Of a DNA stretch of 64,000 bases, positions 46,755 through 58,679 are shown piece after piece (positions within the stretch are counted from its first letter, which is position 1; the number at the start of each line of letters is the position of its first letter). Origin of the DNA: Aquanectria penicillioides (lineage: Eukaryota; Ascomycota; Sordariomycetes; Hypocreales; Nectriaceae); contig PYIU01000011.1 in the NCBI GenBank assembly GCA_003415625.1, forward strand, positions 75,001 through 139,000. The letters run 5' to 3'. A program made the translations under genes and the position numbers. The notes under the pieces were generated by a model that was not told where the DNA came from, searched no databases, and saw only the letters and a list, made by a program, of their open reading frames with translations.

Positions 46755-48922
46755 ATGGAGCCGCAATCCCCTCACCGTCGCCTCCCAGATCTCGTGCGCG
46801 ACTCCCAGTTGCCCACCCACTTCGTCCTCAACGGGTTGTTCCAGGAAACCGTCCACATCAAGTCCAGTCTTGTTGATCGTAGGCGCAGGGTTCAGGTAGA
46901 GGAAACATGGCGACGACAGCGGGAGCTCGGCAGCGGCACCTACGGCAATGTCTGGCTGGAAACTTGTGTCGCCGGTCCCACTGAGGGGAAACTTCGTGCC
47001 GTGAAGGAGATGCACAAGAACCCGTCGATACCCATCAATTCGTTTTCCAGAGAGTTGGAAGCGCTCACCAAGTTTTCCCATGAAAATGTGGCCACACCAC
47101 TGTAGTAACGCTAGAAGCTCGCCATCACTAACCTGAATCTACAGTACGTTCACTGTTTCGTCAAGTGTTTTGGCTGGTACGAGTCCGACACCATGATGTT
47201 TATTGCATTAGAATATCTTGAGAACGGAGACCTCCAAAAATATCTGAATCGTTCGTTCACCGAGCTGGAGGCGAAAGAAATCTCCTCACAGATTGTCGAG
47301 GGACTGGGCTTCATGCACGCCAATGGATTCACCCATCGTGACCTCAAGCCCGGCGTGAGTACCAAGTCTACCACTCTGGCGTCTCCTCTTGTCATAGGTG
47401 AAGATACATTAACATGCATCTAGAATATTCTCGTTCATCAGCCAGCCCCCGATTGGTGGGTCAAGATCGCCGACTTTGGCATCACAAAACGTGCTGAGGA
47501 GGACAACACCGCTCTCCGTACCATGATAGGTACTCAGGGATATCTAGCCCCAGAGGTTATTGGATTCTTCCCGAATAACTCTGAGCCAACATCAGGTCCA
47601 TTTTCATATACATCGGCAGTTGATATGTGGGCTTTAGGCGAGATCGCATTCCGCATGATAGCTTGTCGCCCGGCCTTCGCGAACCCGCATGAGCTATTCA
47701 ACCATGTTGTCCGAGGGCACCCGTTTCCTACCTCAGCATTATCTACAACAGGGGCAGGCGATAATTGCTGTGATTTCATCAGCAAGGTGATGAATCCAGA
47801 TCCCAAACAACGGCTTACAGCCTCTCAGGCTGCAAGCCATCAGTGGATACAAGGAGCAACTCTAGCACAGCCATCGGTCAACCTGGCACCCTCCCCGAGT
47901 TGGGCATCTTTACCTAGTTCATCTAGCACCTCGTTACAAAGCACTGCGCAATGGAGCACTGTTTCATCAGACACATCTCAACGATATCCTACTCCGTCTT
48001 ATGAAGATACCGCCCAATGGAGTACAATATCTCCGAACACGTCTCAGTCACTGAGAAGTACCCAACAATCATATTCTTTTGACCGAGGAGTCCACACTGC
48101 GGTCCAGCCTCAGATAATTCCAGAAACAGGTCTTAAACCTGCTTTACCTCCGAAACCAGCTCCATTGCAAGGTGGTGCATCACAGGACACTTCAAGACCG
48201 CCTCCAGGCCAGCAACGCCAGCATCCAATCCCCTTCAGTCAGGCTCCCCAGCAGCCCCAGCTCACCGGATTCAAGAGTCAGGTGCAGCCTCAGCAGAGCT
48301 TCCGGATTGGGCCCCGTGGCATGCCCCTGCTTCCGCCGCGGCTCCAACAGCAAGCCCAGCAACAACAACAGCAACAGCAACAGCAATACAAAGGTTCCCA
48401 GTTCTTATTACAAACTGCCTCGGGTTCATCAAACCCGCCAGGTCCATCGAAGCCTCAACTGAGTACAAGATTGCAAATTGCCGAAAACGCGGCACTAAAC
48501 AGAGTCCCCAACATCAGGCTGGCTTTTATTACTGCCAGTGATCAAGCCAAGTTCGAAGCTCTGTTCAAATCCGCGATTGACGATGGGTCCGTAACCCTGT
48601 CAGGAGAGAAGGCCCGTGATCTACTTTTGAGATCAAAGCTAGACGGCGACATTCTGTCGCAAATTTGGTAAGTACGATTATGGCCACAGCTAATACCAGC
48701 CCACGACCGCAACAGAATGTTGACAGTATGCTTTAGGAGCTTGTCCGATACCACCCGCTCTGGTCAGCTTTACTTCCCCGAGTTTGCACTTTCTTTATAT
48801 CTGTGCAATCTTGTAATCAAACGCAAGGAAGAGCTCCCTCAAAGGCTTCCCGAAAATATCAAAATGAGGTGTCAAGGGTAATCGATATCATTAACTTCGG
48901 CGGGAGTGTGGATGTCCGATAG
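46755..48922 (+). CDS. Serine/threonine protein kinase fused to a Pan1-like EH domain
   Basis: Exons 46755-47087, 47145-47354, 47425-48667, 48737-48881 or 48922. Kinase landmarks: G-loop GSGTYGNV (residues 59-66), AVK at 82-84, alpha-C Glu at about 100, HRDLKPGN across a splice, then [25 protein letters not shown] and [18 protein letters not shown] Ser/Pro/Gln-rich linker with a polyglutamine tract follows. The C-terminus is EH-like: [60 protein letters not shown], closely resembling the EH region of the endocytic scaffold Pan1. EH domains bind NPF motifs, so the kinase may act at endocytic actin patches. Two frame breaks fit a missing base: GG at 47459-47460 before VKIADFG, and AAAA at 48861-48864, after which the frame would run to 48922. 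The first donor (GTGGCC at 47088) is weak. Confidence 0.8.
48346..48387 (+). repeat. CAG/CAA repeat encoding polyglutamine
   Basis: A mixed CAA/CAG tract inside the kinase linker encodes [14 protein letters not shown]. It lies between Pro-rich sequence and the EH domain and is likely polymorphic in length. Confidence 0.85.
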
Positions 48923-49263
48923 TGAATATGACTTAGGCTTTGACCTTGTACCTAAGATGGACAACCGTTGGCGGAGGTTTGATGCTTAACTTCGGGGTAT
49001 GACTTGTTAATAGGGTTACTGAGTAAAACATGGATTTTAGTAGTGTTAGTACATAGTAATAGAAGCTGAAGACAATTTTAGCGAATATGCTTTTCATTGA
49101 ATCCAGGTAGTAGCTTGCTAATACGCTAGTCAACATTGTAATAAGCGGGGAGGAGATTCAATATAAATTCTGCTGTTATGAAGTGTAATTGCGTAAATGT
49201 CATCTCATAGTTAGGTAAGCGAGCGATTATGCAATAGTATGTATGATAGATATCTGTCCTGGA

Positions 49264-49350
49264 AGCCTGGAAAATATTGCTGTACGACCAGATCTAACAG
49301 TTTTGGACCGACAGGTTTCACAAAATACCCATCAACACACACTGGTATGC
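49264..49350 (-). pseudogene. Relic of a histidine-kinase receiver domain
   Basis: On the minus strand DGYFVKPVGPKLLDLVVQQY can be read, matching the end of the hybrid kinase at 60975-61070 (DEYFVKPVGPKVLDRAIKQY). Nucleotide identity is high (for example CTGGAAAATATTGCT and TTTTGGACC-ACAGG). The adjoining CACACACTGGTATG matches a block about 120 bp farther into the kinase, implying an internal deletion. The rest of the paralogue is absent. Confidence 0.75.
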
Positions 49351-51221
49351 TCGGCGGCAACTCCATCCCTACGCTTCTCTGAGCTGCGCCAAGTTAAAAA
49401 TCCAAAAAGAAAAGCAACGTGAAGGGGAATAAAGAGATTGAATGCCTTAACTATCCTAATGTATGTAAGAAACGCACATCCTGTGTACATACGTCATTGT
49501 ATACTGGTATCCGTTTATCGCACGATTGTGTTGACATGAGACAATACACTGAAAACACATCTGAGAAGCGATTATCAATAGGAACCAGGCGTGCTTAGCT
49601 AAGCGAAGACTGCTTGGCTCGCACCTTCAGCTTGCTACCCTGGTGGGCCTGCCCTGATCTGTTATGTACTGGATGCTTTATGATTTAAAGCAACCCCTAC
49701 TCGTTTTGGGCTACTACTAATGATTTTATACAAGACCAAGGCATTCCTCTCTTTCTTCAACAACCCGGAATTCTGTTGACAGTGCGTATTTCGCTCTGCA
49801 CCAATGATGACGCTTGGCCCATTTTCCCACGGCCATCGTGGCGATTCCGATTTCACGGAGAGGTTTGAATGGCTGGTTCACACTATTATTACGGCTATTG
49901 CACTTATTAAAGCAAAAATTATCCGCAATTCTGTCCTATTATGTTGGCTTAGGTTGTTGTAAGGATCGTTCTTTCAATATCCCTAAGTTAGTAAGTCTAC
50001 TGTACAGCTATAAAGACCGAGCAGAGATAGTTAAGTTAACCTTCATTTTAGGCTCCTTTTTACGGATAATCCATTGTAAAACTCGTAACTCTATGCTTTT
50101 AGGCCCTGTCAACTGTAACAGGGTTAAAAACATTGGTCGCAGTCCCATTGATTGCAATTACTGACGCAGAAAACAGCTGCTATAACACTTGGGCAACGTC
50201 TCCACGACGACTTCTGCGCTAGGGCTCATGCCACCTTTACGTAGGTCATAATAATTGTTTATATGCATTAACTGTTTATATTTATACATATATTATGTCA
50301 AGCCTTTCAGCTATTTACTATATAGCCAACAAATTGAAACTGGCTGCAGACAGTAAGTACCTGTGACGCAATAACTGTTATGAGCACTGACACTGATATT
50401 ATTACGACAGGCACAGTGCATGTTCATGTGATGTGGAAGATCACTATTGAAGTGCTCGAATGGCGAAGAAGTGAATAGAAAAGGAAGAATTAAATGGAGA
50501 AGGAATAGAGTTAAAGGAATTAGATAACATTTGTGCGAAGAGACCAAATCATGAAACATAATGAAGATCGTTTCAGGGCGAAGAAGGAGACGAGAGTGAG
50601 GTGGATAGAGTTAGGTGGTACGAGGAACTTTCTACGACATTAGACTTTATGTAGCGAAGATCCATATCAGAATACTTCCGTCTCATTCTATTGCTTGCAG
50701 GTTGCCGCCATCGAGTTGGGGGCGATTCTTTGTGCTCGGTCAACCAGATTTATGTAACGTCTATGAAACTATAGTCCACCGTACCGACTTGTCAGTCATG
50801 AGGCAGATATCCAACGTCGACATTTTGAACCGAGACCCAAACTTAAGAATGAACAACGGGGCGCCAATTTGAATCTTTTTGACCATCCACCCTGCTCGCT
50901 AGAGGTGATCGATATAACAACTGGCATAACAAGCAGGAACTGCGGTTAGAAATATTCGCTAACACTGCATTATGACAATGAAGGTGATAACTGGTTTAGC
51001 AGATAGACTTTGCAAGATTTTTCAAAATTGGCTATTGGATTTGATTAGCCCCTCCCTCCTCTGGTGTAAATGGTAGTCGTGTTTCTTAGCTGTAAGTAAT
51101 GTATGTTTATGTAAGGAGCGCAATATGCATGGCTTAGTCTTGATATTTATACAATGTTGCGATCATGGATTAATGCATCAAGATGAAAAGAATGAAAATT
51201 GAATTTGTATCTATCTTGCTG
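49351..51221. other. Intergenic, no supported gene
   Basis: Nearly 1.9 kb of AT-rich sequence with short frames only. No tRNA-like B box, repeat or domain motif could be identified. Confidence 0.4.
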
Positions 51222-53096
51222 TTACTTAAGAAATCGACGCTCCCTCAATTCTTTAGCCTGCCTCTCCCGTTTCTCTTGCAACTTTTTGCGCTCAGCCTCT
51301 TTTGTATCTCTCTCGTTTTTAATATTCTTTTCTTTTAGCTCGATTGTGTCTCTCTCCTTCTTCAGTGCATCCTTCTTGGCTCCTTCTGTCTTGTATTGAT
51401 CATGCAGAGTTTCAAGACGCACCTCAAGCTCCGCTTTCGCCTTCTCGATCTTCTCCTTTTGCAATTCAGTTAGGCCCTCTTTCTGCAGCTCCTTGAACTG
51501 GTCATGGATCTCCATCTTGACATTGACACGCTCAACTGCTATGTTAGCGACAAGTTCCAGCTGCTTAGTTAAAGCGGCATTCTTGTGCTCCGACAGTTTG
51601 CTTATAGTCGAGTAGTCGCTGGTAAGCCTCGCGAACTGCTCATTTAAGACTTTCATCTGTATGAAGCCGGCTCCAAGTGAACTGGCAACAGCTTCAGGTC
51701 CAAAGAAGATACGTTTTATCTCAGTGAAGGCGCTGTCATAGATACGCTTCTTTGACACTTCGACTGCTTGTTGGTTCAATGAGCCCCCATCTATGAGATG
51801 TTTCTGAGCCTCCATCCACGTAGGCATATGACTATTCATGACAACGTCGGTCCACTGCTTCATCTTCGCTTCGCCTGCTTCCTGACAATCCTTGAGAAAC
51901 TCCTTGCCTTCTGGGGATTTCAGGTCAGGAATTTTTCCGTGCTGCTCCTTCCAGTAGTTATACTTCTCTTCCATACCGTGTTCTGTGTCTTTTCGTAGTG
52001 CATCTCTCTCTACTGCGCTTGTTTTGTCCATTATATCTTGGCCAGCACGGATTTCTTCAAATTTGTTGAGATTGTCGGCGAGTCTGCGGTTTTCCTCACG
52101 CAGCTCTTTCAGCTGCTCGCGCAACCTCTCGACTTCCGGATTTGGCTGAGGCTCTGGCTCATGACCTGGCTCCTGTCCCGGCTCGTGACCTGGCTCGTGA
52201 CCTGGCTCCTGGCCTCCTGGTCCTGGTTGTTGCCCTGGGGGTGGGTTCAGTGCTGCTTCGATCCTCCTTCTCACGATCTTGTAAGCAAGTATGGCAGCAA
52301 GCAAAGTAACAAAGGTCAACCCAGCTTTCAACCAGTCAGCCTTTTTGCTTGCGTCTGCCTTGTCCTTTGCTGTCTCTGTTGGATCAATGTCGAGGCATTC
52401 TCCGGAGAAAGCAACGCTGGTGACATCTGTAGCGCCTTCAGGAACTGTGCAATGAAACCCTGTGAAGGCCTTGACAGGGACCTTCCGTTCATCGCTCCAT
52501 TTGGTGCCAAATTTGATCTTGTACCACTCCTTATTCTCAGAAACCGTCCAACATGCCCAGTATTCCTTCTTCTTGTCATCGATTTCGTTGGTTGCTGTAT
52601 ATTTCGCCTTGTTCAAGGTTATCTGACCATCAGATTCAATCTCGAGGATGGGAACTCCAGATGGGGAAGACGAGGATTGCTTTGACGCGATTTCGTATTT
52701 ATATTTGCCGGCATACATTCGGAAGCTAAAGGTCGTTGGTGCGCCCGCAGGAATTGGCCTGGTTTCTAGTGGGAGTGATGCATTGGGATTCTCGGGTGCA
52801 GGAGTGACGGGGCCAGGCCCTGTCCGATCATCATCTTCAGGATTCATCGTCTCGTAGATTTGATCCAGGTCAAGATCACCGTAGCCATGCTCTTTGATGA
52901 TTCCCATCAGCTTTGAAATCCGCTCTTCTTCATCTTCAATCAAAGTGGCTTTGGTTATCTCCCTAAAAAGCTGGGATTCAGGAATTTGGAAGTACTCTGT
53001 GATAAACTTGTCCCGGAGGGCAGCTTGTTCCTCTGGAGACAATGCCATTGCAGGCGGTTGACCGTTAGCGTCAGATTTTGGTGTATCGTTAGCCAT
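51222..53096 (-). CDS. Membrane-anchored coiled-coil protein of unknown function
   Basis: Intronless, 624 residues. Residues 1-95 are an acidic helical region (EEERISKLMGIIKEHGYGD). Residues 120-235 look beta-rich, with many aromatic residues (FRMYAGKYKYEI, YWACWTVSENKEWYKIKFG) and three Cys. One hydrophobic span lies at about 257-275 (AGLTFVTLLAAILAYKIV) before RRRI. A Pro-rich hinge with GHEP/GQEP repeats (about 296-314) leads to a coiled coil (318-350) and a long Lys/Glu coiled coil to the C-terminus (about 525-624). There is no signal peptide, so the span may be an internal anchor. It is divergent from the Gly-rich gene across 1.03 kb, which suggests co-regulation. I do not recognise the family. 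Confidence 0.85.
   Translation of the reverse strand: MANDTPKSDANGQPPAMALSPEEQAALRDKFITEYFQIPESQLFREITKATLIEDEEERISKLMGIIKEHGYGDLDLDQIYETMNPEDDDRTGPGPVTPAPENPNASLPLETRPIPAGAPTTFSFRMYAGKYKYEIASKQSSSSPSGVPILEIESDGQITLNKAKYTATNEIDDKKKEYWACWTVSENKEWYKIKFGTKWSDERKVPVKAFTGFHCTVPEGATDVTSVAFSGECLDIDPTETAKDKADASKKADWLKAGLTFVTLLAAILAYKIVRRRIEAALNPPPGQQPGPGGQEPGHEPGHEPGQEPGHEPEPQPNPEVERLREQLKELREENRRLADNLNKFEEIRAGQDIMDKTSAVERDALRKDTEHGMEEKYNYWKEQHGKIPDLKSPEGKEFLKDCQEAGEAKMKQWTDVVMNSHMPTWMEAQKHLIDGGSLNQQAVEVSKKRIYDSAFTEIKRIFFGPEAVASSLGAGFIQMKVLNEQFARLTSDYSTISKLSEHKNAALTKQLELVANIAVERVNVKMEIHDQFKELQKEGLTELQKEKIEKAKAELEVRLETLHDQYKTEGAKKDALKKERDTIELKEKNIKNERDTKEAERKKLQEKRERQAKELRERRFLK
52150..52225 (-). repeat. 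12-bp minisatellite encoding G-H/Q-E-P repeats
   Basis: Tandem CCTGGCTCGTGA-type units encode PGHE/PGQE repeats in the hinge that follows the membrane span. Purifying or recent expansion is possible; the units differ by only one or two bases. Confidence 0.75.
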
Positions 53097-54128
53097 TATG
53101 GCGTTGATATGAATTAGAGTAGGAGATCAAGTGATGAGATGATGAGATGATGATCTGCAGATTGAGAGATGGGGAGATCAGAAAGCTTCATAGCGAGCAA
53201 ATTGGCAACTATAAAATCTGAAGTTTAAGGGAAGCGATACCTTGTCGGCTCCACCCTCCGCACACCATTAGTTAGGTAAAGAACGGATTCAAGTGTCGCG
53301 ATGGGCGGTGACGCCGGTGAGTGACACCTCCTCGGGTGACCAAGTGTGGGGATGATTTGACTTGAGCCACGCTAGTCTCCGGAACAACAAATATTGATTC
53401 CATTCCACGATCTATTCGATTTTATAGTATAAGAGTCATCAGCGCCTCAGCTTGGTTCATCCAAGGGAGTTGGTCTCGAACGGGAAACCTGCATGAAAGT
53501 ATTGGTCGCAAGGGTCAGGCATCCTAGGCCTCAGCTGCCTGAAGTGGGCATAGATGTGGATAGCTCCGCTATTGACGGTTCAGTCTAACGCATTTCAACT
53601 TTGCTAAATGGAGCTCATGTACGTATACTTCTTCCGCTAGAGGTTTGGAGTGACAAGGCAAGTAACAGTTCAAAAGCTGACTCGCAAATAGGTCTGGATC
53701 ACATCTATGAGCCTTGCAGCAATTACGCGCGTTCTCGTCAGCTGTGCTGCCCCCAATACTCTGATTGGATGAGACTGGTGCAAGCAAAGGCACGGCCCGT
53801 TACGGAGCAAAAGAATACGTGCTATTAGGCGCATGTGCGGGGCGACTTTCAGCTCTTCGCATACGGCAAACGTCACTCGGCTTGACCAACCAAGGAGCAA
53901 CCTGCAGATATCCTGTTCATGATATCATGCAGGGGGAACAAGTTCGGCGAGACTTGATGGCCGGCAGACCGGGAGACCGGCAGGGTGATCTCTCAGACTT
54001 GTTGGCGGTCCCAGGCATTTCCCTCGCTGGATTTGCTTCTAACACGTCCAACTACCTCCCTGCTGCGTTACTTAGCATACACCCAAGACGACATTCAACA
54101 ACCAATCTCTCAATCAAAGGTTGCCATC
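53097..54128. promoter_or_regulatory. Divergent promoter region
   Basis: It separates head-to-head starts at 53096 (-) and 54129 (+). Near the - gene there is a GATGAGATGATGAGATGATG repeat (about 53133-53152). Other short frames (53569-53900) have no support. No specific operator is identified. Confidence 0.5.
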
Positions 54129-57100
54129 ATGCCTAGTGACGACAATGGGTCATCGCTGCCGGAAACGCCCCAGCTAGACCCCAACGATAGATTCATGTCG
54201 TACACGGCGTCAAAGACAACGCTGGTTATGCAAACCGTGGGAGACTATGACCTGAACACGATTCAGGGCTTTCAACAAGTAAGATCCGTATATATGCGGA
54301 GTCCATCACTCTTTCTGGTGACATCGTACTTCCTGGCAAGGACATTGGCATCTTTTGCAACAGGTTCACATTGAAACCCTCCACTGCCAAAATCTCAGTA
54401 TCAGGAAGAAATGGCGTTGATGGGTCCAGTTCAACTGAGGAGAGAAACGGCCAACATGCTGGCTCGATCAGCATTTATATTGAAGAGTTTGACGAAGCTC
54501 TCTTGCCACGAAAAGAAAAGAATGAGCAAAAAGGCTTGGTTTTAAAAGCCTTTGGTGGCAATGGCGGTGGAGGCATGAATTTAACCACTCAAGGTGGCAA
54601 AGGCGGAGATGGGGGGGACGGAGGTCAGTACCTTCGGTTGAACCATCGTTCTTTGGGCTAATAACTTGTATCTATAGGGTATATCAAACTCTACTTTGGT
54701 GCCTCCGCGGCGATCGAAAAGGCAGAGCTCCTCAATCTTTTCAAAGATAGGTTGAAAAGGTAAAAAGAATTCCAATTCGTTGCGTAGCCTGGATACTAAC
54801 AACTTTAGCTTCCGAGGAAAAGCAAAAGAATTCGGCGCCAAGTTTGCTCCGACTGGAAGTCAGAACAAGATCAAAACGGAATCTGACGCCTTTGAGAAAT
54901 CTGTAACATTTCTCGACGAGATTATGGAAAAGGTGGACTTGGTCTTTTCAATTTATGCTGCCGGAAAGCCAGTTGCTGAAGAGACCGTTGAGTCCAAAGA
55001 CGAACTCAAGGAGGCAATTAGCACTGCGTTGGGCCTGGATGGGGAGCCCAGGTTGGACGAATCAGGCTACCTCGACTCACAAAAAGCAGTCGAGACTGCG
55101 CTAGATAAATTCCTCCAGCTACCAACTGATGATTCTGAGAAGCCATGGGGGGATCTCACCGCGAAAATGATCGCCATGAAGGATGCATTGGGAAGGGCCA
55201 CCAATAACCCATATTCTGCTGACGAGGCAAATCGGTCTTCTTTCGGAAACGCGCTCGCGGAGTACTGCTGGGGTATTCAAGAGCAGCTTGACCAAAAAGT
55301 TGGCAATATGATATTCACTTATACGTGCCGGAAAGGCGCAGCTGGATCCGGGGGTAAGGGCGGATCCCCGGATCAGCCCGGAGCGCCTGGAAATGCTGGA
55401 AAGCCGGGCAAAGTCACAGTAAAGGCGCTCAATTTCACCGACAACGACGCAGATGTTGGGATTCCAGTTGCGTATGCTCATCCCGATCAATGCCAAATGC
55501 TTCTGAATATCGCCGACTACACATACCTCACGGCAAAGCGATCCACTGACGTCGAAACTCGCTACGCCGAAGCTCGGGATATTTACAGTCGATTGAGGAA
55601 ACGACTCGCTTTTGTGCCCACCTTTGGTGAAAGGCTGAGGAATATCAAAGAAGGGGAGCTTAAAGCTATTAGTGCCAAGATGCCGCTTCTTAACGCGTAC
55701 CTGGTAATGGAGAGTGAGAGATTGACGCTGGATTCAATTGCGCAACTATCGCAAATCCGAATGAGTGCTGATATCTATCTATCTCGTATCGATCAGGGGC
55801 ATGACTTCTTTGATCATTACGGTCTGTGGGCACCAAGGCTTAATTATAACTTCTACACCCAATCTATCAAGACAGCACTGGAGCAAGCCAAGGGTATTGC
55901 TACCAAGATCAAAGCTGCTGGGCCTACAGTTGACGCCTATGACCTTGACGAGAACATCGCCAATGCAAAAGCTCACATTTTGGCTCTCACTGGACAGATT
56001 GCAACATTGACAGAAAAAGAACACGGAACTCTTTCGACCGTCGCAAGCCAAATTGCAGCGTACACACCGCTTCTAAAGTCGAAGCGGGGAAAGTCAAGAC
56101 TGCTCTAGAAAAGATTCGCAGCGAGATTGATGAGTCTAACAATTGGGACCCCAAGATTGCAATAGACGCCATCTCTATGATCGCGTTTGCTCCAGAAGGA
56201 TTCAATATCCTTGCCCAAACTGGTGGCGGCGTATACAAAGCTTTGACGACTGTCAGATCAGCAGATGGGACGGCCGTGGAAAAGTCTTATGTTGTTGAAC
56301 AGTTTGGCACCGCGACATCTGACATATCCGAGCTGCAGGATATTTTCTCAACAACCTCCAAGGGAGAGATGTCGGTTGATGACCCAGGTGCCACAAAGCT
56401 CCTTGCTTCCAAGGCCGAGATTGATAAACTTATCAGCAATTACAAATTGGCCATTTCCAAAGCAAGCATGGCCGAGGCCCGCCTCCTCTTTGATCAATAT
56501 GTTGATCTCGCGCTTCACAGGAATAACGCAGTAATTGAGTACAATGCCAATGTCCAGGTCCTCCTCAAGGTTATCGAGGATCGCAAGTACTACCAAAAGA
56601 GACTCGACACCATTGGTCAATTCAAGGCCGTGACTGATGAGCAGACATATACTCTCAAGCTCTTCCTTTCCAAATCTCGCTACGACATACGCAAGACCAT
56701 CCATGAAGTCCTGTACCATGGCGAGCGCGCATTGCAATACTGGTCTCTGTGTGACGATCTCCCGGAGATTGCACCCAATGCCAACTTTTCAGACATCGAT
56801 CTTCTCGAATCGCGCTATAATGACTATAAAACGGAATTTACCAAGTCTCTTACTCGAATGGCTGGCAACCCAGGCTCCATTTTCCCGCACCCCAAGTACC
56901 CGCAACTGGGCGGTATTCTGTATGAACTGCCTGCTGAGCTGGTCAAGGCTCTAAAAGGTAGCAAGAGGGTTGATGGCGATAATACCGTCTACCAAATTAT
57001 CTTCAAGATTCCCCCAGCTCGGAAATGGACTCGAGTGCCGCCCAAAAAGAAAATTGATCCAGAAACGAAAACACCTACCCAAAAAGAAACAACAACAGCA

Positions 57101-57676
57101 AAGATCGGACCGGCTAAGCCGACCAACAGCCCGGATGATTCTAAACATGAGGGATTATACGGAGCAGCCGAGAGCAACTTTACTGGGAAAGCCGATGTTC
57201 GAATAGATCAAGTCAAAGTGTGGCTATTTGGTGCAAAGGTCGAGGAACCCGACAGTGGGCCCTCGCATATTGAGTCCGACCTCGAGCATCTCGGAGACGA
57301 CTGCATAGTAAGGGCTGAGGGGATAAGCTTTTCGAGTTTAATCATGGCATTACGAAGCTGAAATGGAAATACAACCCTGTCGGTGTAGAAAAGTGGTCAG
57401 ATACGAGCAACGCTGCGATCTTTGAGGAGCAGCCAATCCCTTCATACCATGGTGCTGGACACGGCCTGGAGACCAGCTCTGTTGCTCCGATTGGTCCATT
57501 TGCGACTTGGAGATTGACAGTGACTGATCAGTACAACCTGGGTCTAGATTTGGAAAGCCTGAGCGAGGTGACGCTGGAGTTTTGCGGATCTGCTTCTAAT
57601 TTCTAAACACTTTATTACAGTCAGACCATGGATGTTGAGCTTTCGGCCTCTGATAGCACATATACATGTCTGGTGA
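54129..57676 (+). CDS. Large Gly-rich, helical protein of unknown function (several frame breaks)
   Basis: Exons 54129-54623, 54678-54759 and 54809 onward, about 1,150 residues in all. Segments in order: SKIRIYAESITLSGDIVLPG (a beta-helix-like start), Gly-rich loops (FGGNGGGGMN, GGKGGDGGDGG), a long helical region, a second collagen-like Gly/Pro loop (GSGGKGGSPDQPGAPGNAG), then an extended helical part rich in Ala and Glu. A Lys/Pro/Thr linker is followed by a C-terminal module containing GPFATWRLTV and LGLDLESLSEVTLEF. That last module weakly recalls the ends of large bacterial toxin-complex subunits; this is inference. The frame changes at GGG 54266-54268, AAA 56075-56077 and TTTT 57329-57332, each compatible with one missing base. 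The final stop is uncertain (57606 if another base is missing). Confidence 0.65.
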
Positions 57677-58581
57677 CGCCAGTTTTCTCTATGCGCGATT
57701 GTGTGATTCCCACGTATTTTTGGATGAAACACTCGCGCGGTCTATGGCCGGTGGTCACTACCAACCCAATGAGGGGGTAGTTTGCGTGTATTGAGACCCT
57801 GTTGGCTAGTCGGCTGTTCAGGCATGATCATACTGACGCGCCGTTGCTTTAGGTGAGTGCAGACAGCCGGACTTGCGATAAAACTGCCTCCGGCAGACCC
57901 GACCACGGGGCCTGCAACATTGTCTCGGTTGCGTAGTAGCGTCATCAATAGAGCGGACCCATTCTCAGCTGCTACGCGATACAAATATTGCCTTAGCCTA
58001 ACTACATGGGTCTTGGCTGCTCAGCTAACCGGCCGAAAACTGCAAGTTCGCCCACATCTCCCCCGCCTGCATTCCGTTCGGGAACAAATGAAGTCCCAGA
58101 AGCTGAAGATGTCAGGTCGTATATGTACGATGATAATATCACCATAGATGTGGGCCTAAAAATATATGCTAAGACCTTCTTGAAGGATTTATCGCCACTC
58201 TTTCTACATATACACCATTGATTGGAATCTGGGTTCATGGTGGACGAAGCACTGCCAAGGTTCTCTGATGGGGACGGACGCGCCACGCGGCAACTAACCT
58301 ATCTCGTCCCACTATGGGGCGCCGGTGGGGATTTCAACAGGGTGAATCTCATCCTGGTGCTTGTGGCGTTGAGACATTGGTGGCCACACCACCCTGAACC
58401 AATATTCTAAGCACAAGACGGTCTAGTTCGCGGCCCAGCTACTAGTGTCTTGCCAGGGTTGTTAGGTAGCCGCTGAACCCCTCATGACGCAGTACATGGT
58501 CGTACCGACTCAATGAGTGCGACGAGGCTGTGGATTTGTAGGGTTATACGTATTGATGGTAAACTATCAATCTTAAGAGGG
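57677..58581. other. Intergenic
   Basis: No conserved frame is found between the Gly-rich gene and the downstream 518-residue gene. Short open frames on both strands have no motif support. Confidence 0.4.
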
Positions 58582-58589
58582 TATAAATA
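58582..58589 (+). promoter_or_regulatory. TATA box
   Basis: TATAAATA lies 91-98 bp upstream of the ATG at 58680, a suitable position for a fungal TATA box with a short leader. Confidence 0.55.
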
Positions 58590-58679
58590 CAGATCGATTG
58601 CCTATACGTCGTGAGCAACATCATTGAAGGATCGCCAGACGTTCACTCTTTCACATGAACAGTTCTTACATCTCCAAAC

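Noticed and set aside
52038..52685. 215-codon plus-strand frame
   Set aside because: It is the shadow of the 624-residue coiled-coil gene.
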